DNA of 64,000 bases from Caballeronia sp. Lep1P3 (GTDB lineage Bacteria > Pseudomonadota > Gammaproteobacteria > Burkholderiales > Burkholderiaceae). The notes beneath the pieces were generated by a model that saw nothing but the letters and a program-made list of their open reading frames with translations, had not been told where the DNA came from and did not search any database. The stretch is from assembly GCF_022879595.1 (NCBI RefSeq), contig NZ_CP084265.1, positions 682,001-746,000 on the forward strand, read 5' to 3'. Made by a program: the position numbers and the translations under genes. Of this stretch, positions 58,209 to 64,000 are shown piece after piece; the first letter of the stretch is position 1, and each line of letters starts with the position of its first letter.

Positions 58209-58520
58209 ATGGAACGAACCGTCGCGCTCGCGCTGCTGGCGCTTGCCATCGTGCAGACGCAGGCGCAGGCCGCGTGTAATCAGAACCCACCATCTTCGGG
58301 GAGTCGCCAGATGAGCAAGCAATACATTCGTGACAGTCAGTCCCACGTGATTGGCAGCATCGATACGTTGCCGGACGGGCGGCAGCGCGCCTACGACGCG
58401 CATTTCCGCACCGTGGGCACCTGCGACTGCCGCGCGGATCGCGCCCACGATTCGGGCTTTCGCAGCGTGGGAGATGGGAACCAGCTCGTCGGGCTCATCT
58501 GGCAGGCGGCGGGAAAATAG
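58209..58520 (+). CDS. Small exported protein, unknown
   Basis: A 103-residue protein with a signal peptide (about residues 1-21, LALLALAIVQTQAQA) and a mature part with three cysteines, two of them in GTCDCRADRA. SKQYIRDSQSHVIGSIDTLP and RQRAYDAHFRTVG look like a beta-hairpin-type domain also seen in short exported proteins annotated only as hypothetical. AAGGG precedes the ATG. It is the first of four same-strand genes. No function is proposed. Confidence 0.65.
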   Translation: MERTVALALLALAIVQTQAQAACNQNPPSSGSRQMSKQYIRDSQSHVIGSIDTLPDGRQRAYDAHFRTVGTCDCRADRAHDSGFRSVGDGNQLVGLIWQAAGK

Positions 58521-58608
58521 AGTCGTCGCCGGGACGGTTTCCAGGGGGGGCATCAAATGCCCCTGATGGCGAGGTATGATCGCGTACCTCCCACTTCGTG
58601 CGCGTGTG

Positions 58609-59949
58609 ATGACGAAGAACAATTACCTGAAAGACGAGCATGTTTCATCCTTCATCGAATGGCTGAGCGCGCATCTGGACGATAAAACGTTTGCGCATGT
58701 CTGCTTCAACCGCCGCAATCGTCAAACATGGCAATGCGGCAGTCTGTTCGATGCGTACAGGCAATATGAATGGCGGCATCCGGGCGTGGCGCGCCTGCGA
58801 GAGGCGGAAGGCGTCGACTTCGATTCGAGCGCGCGTGCACTGGGCGCGTTGCGCGGCGCATTGCTGGCCGCGCTCGCCCAGCGCTCCCCTTCGGCCACCC
58901 GCATTGCCTGTGTCGAGGTCATGTTGTGGGGCGGCGTCGCCCGGGGCAATGTGCCGTGGCTGATCGAGAACGAAGAGGGGCTGGTGGATCTCGTGGTCCG
59001 CACGCAGACGGCTATCGACTCGGAAGAGACGAATCATGCGGTGTTCGCGGAGGAGGGCTTTCGCTTCAACGCTGGCATGACGAAGGTGTATTCGCTCATT
59101 TGTCGCGACTTCATCATCTATGACAGTCGTGTGGCGGCTGCGCTTGCCTGGGCAGTGGTGAAGTACTGTCTGGAGCGCGGTTTGAGCGTGGTGCCTGAAG
59201 GGTTGCGTTTTCCGCCGATGCCCACGCGTTCGGAAGCGCGGCGCAATGCGAGCGAGGGCGCGTTGGTTTTTCCAAGGCTTACCGGCGCGCCTATGCATGT
59301 CGAGTGGAATATGAAGGCTAGCTGGCTGCTGGAGCGCGTGCTTCACCATGCGAAAGAAAAGGGCAGTGGCTTCGCACGCATCGAAGGCGAGGGGCGCGCC
59401 ATGCGTGCGCTCGAATCCGCGCTGTTCATGCTTGGCTACGATCTCGATAAGTGGGAAGGCGGCGTGATCGCGCGCGCGCCGGCCGCGCCGCACGAGGCAC
59501 AGGTAGCGCTGCAGCAATGGGAAAGCGCGCAAATGGCCGGTGGAGATATCTTGCAGTTCAGCGTAACGGACGTTGGCATCGACATCGAGTTCAAGCCTGA
59601 TCTGGAGAAGGTCAAGTCCTTTGGCGACGAGAAGATCGAGGCCACGTTGCTGTATTTGCTTAAGCACTTCGGGACCACGCCGTTTCCGCTTGCGAACATC
59701 GCCGACCGAGTCCGGGCGGGCGACGAACGTAACGGCATGGGCACGGCCTGGTTCCTCTCCGCCAACGGCAATCCACCCGACACTAGCCGCATTGCGCCCG
59801 CGCTGGAGAAGATCAGCATGCTGGCGCGGCGCGACGTGCCGGGCGAAACCGCCGCCCACTGGAGTCTCTCTGAAGACCTCGCCGCCCGTCTGCCCGAAGA
59901 AGGCGTGCGTCCCTGGCTCGACGCGTACCGGCAGCGTCCCCGGGCCTGA
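58609..59949 (+). CDS. Unknown 446-aa cytoplasmic protein
   Basis: A soluble protein in two parts. Residues about 1-260 are helical and include RFNAGMTKVYSLICRDFIIY and YDSRVAAALAWAVVKYC, then EWNMKASWLLERVL. The DF-x-IYDSRV-AAAL pattern recalls OGG-fold DNA glycosylase-like proteins, but I cannot confirm the catalytic lysine and aspartate. Residues about 300-446 hold a smaller domain (FSVTDVGIDIEFKPDLEKVK) that may be separate. The ATG at 58609 gives a natural start (MTKNNYLKDEHVSSFIEWL); an ATG at 58576 is possible. The sirtuin gene follows 79 nt later. GC and codon use are like the core genome. Confidence 0.6.
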   Translation: MTKNNYLKDEHVSSFIEWLSAHLDDKTFAHVCFNRRNRQTWQCGSLFDAYRQYEWRHPGVARLREAEGVDFDSSARALGALRGALLAALAQRSPSATRIACVEVMLWGGVARGNVPWLIENEEGLVDLVVRTQTAIDSEETNHAVFAEEGFRFNAGMTKVYSLICRDFIIYDSRVAAALAWAVVKYCLERGLSVVPEGLRFPPMPTRSEARRNASEGALVFPRLTGAPMHVEWNMKASWLLERVLHHAKEKGSGFARIEGEGRAMRALESALFMLGYDLDKWEGGVIARAPAAPHEAQVALQQWESAQMAGGDILQFSVTDVGIDIEFKPDLEKVKSFGDEKIEATLLYLLKHFGTTPFPLANIADRVRAGDERNGMGTAWFLSANGNPPDTSRIAPALEKISMLARRDVPGETAAHWSLSEDLAARLPEEGVRPWLDAYRQRPRA

Positions 59950-59988
59950 GGACAGATTCCGTCCCCTCGCGGCGGTATCGTGATGAAC

Positions 59989-60009
59989 ACGCGCCCATGC
60001 AGGGCGCGT
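59989..60009 (+). promoter_or_regulatory. Hairpin before the sirtuin gene
   Basis: A perfect 8-bp stem (ACGCGCCC and its complement, 5-nt loop) ends 19 nt before the sirtuin ATG. It has no T-run. It may be an attenuator or an RNA-processing or stability element. Confidence 0.4.
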
Positions 60010-60028
60010 CTTCACACACGGAACCCCC

Positions 60029-60856
60029 ATGACACGCGAGCAGGCCATTCTTCGTGCAGCAAGACTCATCCGTTCGGCGGATGCCATTGTCATTGCAGCG
60101 GGCGCGGGCATGAGCGTGGATTCGGGCCTGCCCGCATTTCGCGGCTCAGACGGTCTCTGGACCGCGCTATTGCCCGAGGGGATGAGCGAGCGGGAAGTCG
60201 GCTCGCTCACTCAGGGCGACTGTTTCGTCATCCGCCCCGAACAGGCCTGGACCTTCTACGGGCACGCACTCGACGCGTGCCGCCATGCAACGCCTCACGA
60301 CGGTTATCGACTGATCCGCGCATGGGCGGCGGACAAGCGCCATGGCGCTTTCGCATACACGAGCAACGTCGACGGGCAGTTTCAGACAGCCGGCTTCCCG
60401 GACGACCGGGTGGTCGAATGCCATGGGACCATTCACTCACTGCAATGCACGGTGCCTTGCACGCAGTCGCTATGGCACACGGGCCGGGTGAGTCGCGAAG
60501 CCGGCGACGCGCTTCCCGCCTGCATCCACTGCGGCGCGCTTGCGCGTCCCAATTTCCTCATGTTCAGTGACGTCGACTGGGTGCCGGTGCGCACGGCCAC
60601 TCAGCAGGCGAATCTGCGCAAATGGAGGGCCGACATCGAGCGGCCCGTGGTCCTCGAAATCGGTGCGGGCTTGGCGGTGCCGAGCATTCGTCTGTTTGCC
60701 GAGACTTTTGGTGCGCCGCTCATCCGTATCAACCTCGAAGATGAGCGCGTCGATCGCGTGACGGATGTGGGCATTCGCGGCACGGCGCTCGCCGTACTGC
60801 GCGAAATCGATGCCGCGCTGACTGCTGGCGCGCGCCTGGTCGAGACGATCAGCTGA
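60029..60856 (+). CDS. Sir2 family NAD-dependent protein (sirtuin)
   Basis: A 275-residue sirtuin. The NAD-binding motif GAGMSVDSGLPAFRGSDGLW (about residues 25-44), YTSNVDGQFQTAGF for the TQNID segment, the catalytic histidine in VVECHGTIHSL, zinc-type cysteines CTVPC and CIHCG, and EIGAGLAVPSIR for the second NAD loop are all present. It is therefore probably an active deacylase, ADP-ribosyltransferase or NADase, using NAD+ in the cytoplasm. Length and single-domain form are those of protein deacetylases rather than fused defence Sir2 proteins. Its close, same-strand spacing with an unknown 446-aa gene and with the IS21-split gene suggests an operon. Confidence 0.88.
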   Translation: MTREQAILRAARLIRSADAIVIAAGAGMSVDSGLPAFRGSDGLWTALLPEGMSEREVGSLTQGDCFVIRPEQAWTFYGHALDACRHATPHDGYRLIRAWAADKRHGAFAYTSNVDGQFQTAGFPDDRVVECHGTIHSLQCTVPCTQSLWHTGRVSREAGDALPACIHCGALARPNFLMFSDVDWVPVRTATQQANLRKWRADIERPVVLEIGAGLAVPSIRLFAETFGAPLIRINLEDERVDRVTDVGIRGTALAVLREIDAALTAGARLVETIS

Positions 60857-60949
60857 TCGACTAAGCGGCACGCTGCACCGTTTTTCCATTTGCCGCAGGC
60901 CTAGGATGCGGCTGCGGGTTCAAGCACGGCATCAATACAAGGAAAAGTT

Positions 60950-61026
60950 ATGGTTGCGATAACCCGAGTCATCGCCGGTAAAGAACCGCCTTATGGGCTG
61001 TTCCATATCACGTCCACGCCGCTTAC
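60950..61026 (+). pseudogene. 5' fragment of an unknown gene split by IS21
   Basis: An ATG at 60950 behind AAGGAAAAG opens a frame reading MVAITRVIAGKEPPYGLFHI and TSTPL, which runs into the IS21 left end. Removing the element and one CTTAC copy joins it in frame to 63596 onwards. It lies 93 nt after the sirtuin gene in the same direction. Confidence 0.7.
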
Positions 61027-61194
61027 TGCGTATTTCGGACGAAGGTGACCGGCCGTTTCGGGATCGTGACCGGCGATTTCGGCAACGTGACCGGCCGTTT
61101 CGGGAACGTGACCGGACGGACCGGAGGACAGGACTGGCGTTGCGCATGACATCAACCACGCGAGCTATGCTCGCCGGCTTTTGCCGGAGAGAGC

Positions 61195-62718
61195 ATGCCC
61201 GCGCACCGGATGAACATGCGCATGATCAAGGACGTTTTACGACTTAAGTTCGACGGCGGTTTCTCGCATGATCGAATCGCCGCGTCGCTGGGCATTTCCA
61301 AGGGCGTGGTCACGAAGTACGTCGGACTGGCGGGTGCCGCCGGGCTGGATTGGGCGATCGCCTGTGATATGGACGAAGGCGAACTCGAGCGACGGCTTCT
61401 TGGCAAGCCCACCGGACCCGCGGCCTATGCACAGCCCGACTACGGTCGCATACATCAAGAGCTGCGCCGCAAGGGCGTGACGCTGACGTTGTTGTGGGAG
61501 GAATATCAGGCGGAGTTCGCGAATCGGAAGACTTACCGTTACACGCAGTTCTGCGAGCACTATAAGGCGTTCGCAAAACGGCTGAAGCGCTCGATGCGGC
61601 AGATCCACCGTGCTGGTGAGAAGCTATTCGTCGACTTCGCCGGTCCCACATTGCCGTTGACCACGGGGCGTCGCGCGCACATCTTCGTGGCCGCCATGGG
61701 CGCATCGAGCTATACATTCGCGTGTGCCACGCCGGCCGAGACGATGGAGGACTGGCTGAGTGGTATCGCCCGCGCGCTAACCTTCTACGGCGGCGTTCCA
61801 CAACTGATCGTGCCCGACAACCCGCGCGCGATGATCGCCGACCCTGATCGCTATGAGCCTCGCGCCGGCGACACCGTGCTGGACTTCGCGCGTCACTACG
61901 GCACCTCATTTCTGCCTGCACGCGTTTATCGCCCGCAGGATAAGCCGAAGGTTGAAGTGGCGGTTCAGGTGGTCGAACGTTGGATCATGGCGCGCCTGCG
62001 TCATCGCCAGTTCGAGTCGGTCCAGTCGGTGGACGACGCGATCCGCCCGCTACTGAAGAACTTGAACGAGCGCCCGTTTCAGAAGCTGCCTGGATGCCGC
62101 GCCAGCGCGTTCACCGAACTAGACGCGCCGGCCCTACAGCCACTGCCGGTGCAGCCGTATGAGCTCGCGCGGTTCAAGGCAGTAACGGTCGGCATCGACT
62201 ACCACATCGAGATCGATAAACATCGCTACAGCGTTCCGCACGCGCTTGTGGGACTCAAGCTCGATGCGCGCATCACAGCGGGTGCTGTCGAGTTGTTGCA
62301 TCGCGGTCGCCGTGTGGCCAGCCATGCTCGCAATGATCGCGTAGGAGGCTACACCACCGTCGTCGAGCACATGCCGGCGGCACACCGCGCCCATCTCGAA
62401 TGGACTCCGCAGCGGCTTATCCACTGGGGTCAGCAGATTGGCGGCGCCACCGGCGCGCTCGTCGCGCGGCTTCTGCAGGAACAGCGCCATCCCGAGCACG
62501 GCTATCGGGCGTGCCTTGGTTTGCTCTCACTCTCACGTCGCTATGGTCGCGACCGTCTCGAAGCGGCGTGCGCGTTGGCGCTCGAATTGGGTGTACATCG
62601 TTACCGCCACGTGCGCGACATCCTCATCAACAACCGCGACCGCGCGGCAGCGACCACGCCTGTCGAATGGGTCAGTCCAAGTCACGCGCATGTGCGCGGC
62701 CCCAGCTACTACCAATAG
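61195..62718 (+). CDS. istA: IS21 family transposase IstA
   Basis: A 507-residue transposase. The N-terminal HTH (about residues 20-45, FSHDRIAASLGISKGVVTKY) is followed by the rve catalytic core, with Asp in KLFVDFAGPTLPL, Asp in QLIVPDNPRAMI and Glu in PKVEVAVQVVERW, and a C-terminal beta-barrel region (VGIDYHIEIDKHRYSVPHAL). Length and order match IstA. The frame is intact. The ATG at 61195 lies 79 bp after the last terminal box. Confidence 0.96.
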   Translation: MPAHRMNMRMIKDVLRLKFDGGFSHDRIAASLGISKGVVTKYVGLAGAAGLDWAIACDMDEGELERRLLGKPTGPAAYAQPDYGRIHQELRRKGVTLTLLWEEYQAEFANRKTYRYTQFCEHYKAFAKRLKRSMRQIHRAGEKLFVDFAGPTLPLTTGRRAHIFVAAMGASSYTFACATPAETMEDWLSGIARALTFYGGVPQLIVPDNPRAMIADPDRYEPRAGDTVLDFARHYGTSFLPARVYRPQDKPKVEVAVQVVERWIMARLRHRQFESVQSVDDAIRPLLKNLNERPFQKLPGCRASAFTELDAPALQPLPVQPYELARFKAVTVGIDYHIEIDKHRYSVPHALVGLKLDARITAGAVELLHRGRRVASHARNDRVGGYTTVVEHMPAAHRAHLEWTPQRLIHWGQQIGGATGALVARLLQEQRHPEHGYRACLGLLSLSRRYGRDRLEAACALALELGVHRYRHVRDILINNRDRAAATTPVEWVSPSHAHVRGPSYYQ

Positions 62719-62730
62719 GGAGAACCCGCC

Positions 62731-63498
62731 ATGATGATGCAACAAACCTTGACGCAACTACGCACCCTGAAGCTGGATGGGTTCGCTGACGGATTGGAAG
62801 AGCAACTGACGCAGCCCGGAACGGCGGCTCTGAGCTTCGAGGAACGCCTGTCGTTGCTGGTCGACCGGGAAGCAAGTTTGCGCGATGATCGTCGCCGCAC
62901 CCGACTGCTCAAGCAAGCGCGCCTGAAGTATCCGCAGGCCGCCATCGAAGATCTCGACACTCGCGCTGGTCGAGGCGTGGACCCGCGTTCGCTCACGAGC
63001 CTCGCTCTCGGCGACTGGGTCGAATCGGGATACAGCCTGCTCATTAGCGGCCCAACCGGCGCCGGTAAATCATGGCTTGCTTGCGCCCTCGCGCAGTATG
63101 CCTGCCGACGCGGGCACTCCGCGTTGTACCTACGTGTGCCGCGCCTCGGCGAGGAACTGCGCGTCCTCCACGGCAACGGCGGCTTCACCAAATGGCTGCT
63201 GCAGGTTGCTCGCGTTGATGTTCTTCTGCTGGACGATTGGGGAATGGCTCCGCTCGATGCGATGGTCCGAAACGATTTGCTGGAGATGATTGACGACCGA
63301 TCCGCCGGCAAAGCCACGATAGTGACCAGCCAGCTACCAATCGAACACTGGCATGGCTGGATAGGCGACGAGACGATCGCCGACGCAATGCTAGATCGCC
63401 TTATGCAGCGTCATCACCGCATCAAACTGACGGGCGAATCTCTCAGAAAACCATCTCCGCAACCCAGCGGGCTCGAACCAGAACTCGACCAAAACTAG
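62731..63498 (+). CDS. istB: IS21 helper ATPase IstB
   Basis: A 255-residue AAA+ ATPase related to DnaC/DnaA that selects the target and assists IstA. Walker A is LLISGPTGAGKSWLA, Walker B is VDVLLLDDWGM, and sensor-1 is TIVTSQLPIEHWH. It begins 12 nt after istA with GGGAGAA before the ATG. The frame is intact and the length normal. Confidence 0.96.
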   Translation: MMMQQTLTQLRTLKLDGFADGLEEQLTQPGTAALSFEERLSLLVDREASLRDDRRRTRLLKQARLKYPQAAIEDLDTRAGRGVDPRSLTSLALGDWVESGYSLLISGPTGAGKSWLACALAQYACRRGHSALYLRVPRLGEELRVLHGNGGFTKWLLQVARVDVLLLDDWGMAPLDAMVRNDLLEMIDDRSAGKATIVTSQLPIEHWHGWIGDETIADAMLDRLMQRHHRIKLTGESLRKPSPQPSGLEPELDQN

Positions 63499-63590
63499 CG
63501 AGGAAATCTACAATCGAAACCGCGCAACGCCCGCCCTTGCCGAAACGGTCACGTTCCCGAAATCGGCGGTCACGTTCGCCGAAATACGCA

Positions 63591-64000
63591 CTTACGGTCT
63601 TGCAGGAAAAGAGCTTGCGTGCGCAGTCGCGTTCGGTGAGGGCGGTGCATCGCCTGATTGAACGGCTGCAGCAGCGGCTCGCTCCGTTGCTCGACGAACT
63701 GGCCGTGCGTCATCGCCGGACCGGAGATGACACCTATCCCCTGGAACTGACGCTTGCCGAGCAATTGTCGATCGCGCCCAAGCATTACAGTGGCGTGCTC
63801 TTGACGCTGACGGTGGAGGATGCGGCCGAGGCCGCGCATGCGTTGTCGGAGCCGGTTCGTAAGGCGCGGGCGCTGGTGGCCGTCGCGCGCCAGTATGCGC
63901 CCGAGGCGCTCCAGACAGTCTCGCGTCTCTACGACACCGATACCGCCCACGCATTCGCCGCGCTTGACGAGGAAAGCACTGAACCTTTTCAGTTGCTGCG
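63591..64000 (+). pseudogene. 3' continuation of the IS21-split unknown gene, runs off the window
   Basis: After the second CTTAC copy the frame continues LTVLQEKSLRAQSRSVRAVH, RLIERLQQRLAPLLDELAVR and EDAAEAAHALSEPVRKARAL without a stop to the window end. It is Leu/Ala/Arg-rich and helical, with no recognised motif. At least 155 codons are visible in the rejoined gene. Function is unknown. Confidence 0.6.

Larger units (their letters stand above)
61027..63590 (+). mobile_element. Complete IS21-family insertion sequence
   Basis: A 2564-bp element. Ends begin TGCGTATTTCGG on both sides, and a 5-bp duplication, CTTAC, flanks it (61022-61026 and 63591-63595). The left end has four GTGACCGG boxes at an exact 21-bp period (61045, 61066, 61087, 61108), and the right end has two inverted boxes 21 bp apart (63546, 63567), the multiple terminal repeats of IS21. 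It carries istA and istB. Confidence 0.97.

Noticed and set aside
57924..58622. A 232-residue minus-strand protein ending in Thr-Pro-Glu repeats
   Set aside because: Its non-repeat part is the reverse complement of the exported-protein gene and has no independent protein character. The repeat is a minisatellite read in frame by chance.
60029..60856. Assignment of the sirtuin to a known anti-phage Sir2 system
   Set aside because: There is no Argonaute, HerA, SLOG or TIR partner, and the protein has the complete single-domain deacetylase motif set. Defence remains only a possibility.

Overview
The window looks like a chromosomal segment of a Burkholderiales bacterium, most plausibly Paraburkholderia or Caballeronia. 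Evidence is the high GC, the order DUF3579 - rpsT - murJ, the linked adk/kdsB/Trm112/lpxK set beside xseA and sodB, a DUF4148 protein, a DUF2242 lipoprotein and a 3-hydroxybutyrate oligomer hydrolase. This placement rests on gene content only. No rRNA, tRNA, CRISPR array or origin was recognised.

Positions 1 to about 33,300 are compact and mostly housekeeping. They hold translation (rpsT), peptidoglycan and LPS supply (murJ, kdsB, lpxK), nucleotide metabolism (adk), DNA repair (xseA) and oxidative defence (sodB). Next come a three-gene membrane cluster (HAD-UbiA fusion, SMR-like protein, GT87-type protein) that resembles a polyprenyl-phosphate sugar pathway, a degenerate EAL protein, a GntR/MFS pair, a second MFS transporter and the xdhABC purine oxidation operon. 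AraC and LysR regulators, a kappa-GST-like isomerase, a membrane-tethered TAXI protein, a BON protein and the extracellular PHB-oligomer hydrolase follow.

From about 33,300 to 64,000 the texture changes. There are long gene-free stretches, decayed genes (GtrA, glycoside hydrolase, CYTH-CHAD phosphatase, chemoreceptor, dnaE2) and four insertion sequences. Three of the elements have clean target-site duplications and lie inside genes that can be rejoined in frame on paper: an IS3-family element in a hybrid histidine kinase (GCC, 3 bp), an IS66 element in a PHB-depolymerase-type esterase (GAATGTGA, 8 bp), and an IS21 element in an unknown gene at the window edge (CTTAC, 5 bp). A fourth, IS3-like element has no duplication and lies in a broken hypothetical gene next to a truncated dnaE2. 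Apparently intact accessory genes include a Tat-dependent beta-helix lipoprotein, a GloVer-repeat lipoprotein, a ribbon-helix-helix regulator with a palindrome on its own promoter, a 9-bp minisatellite, and a same-strand run of a small secreted protein, an unknown 446-aa protein, a zinc sirtuin and the IS21-split gene.

The best candidates for something undescribed are the UbiA/SMR/GT87 cluster and the unknown-protein/sirtuin run. The strongest direct sequence results are the reconstructed IS insertions, the start-codon hairpin in IS66 and the RHH operator-promoter.
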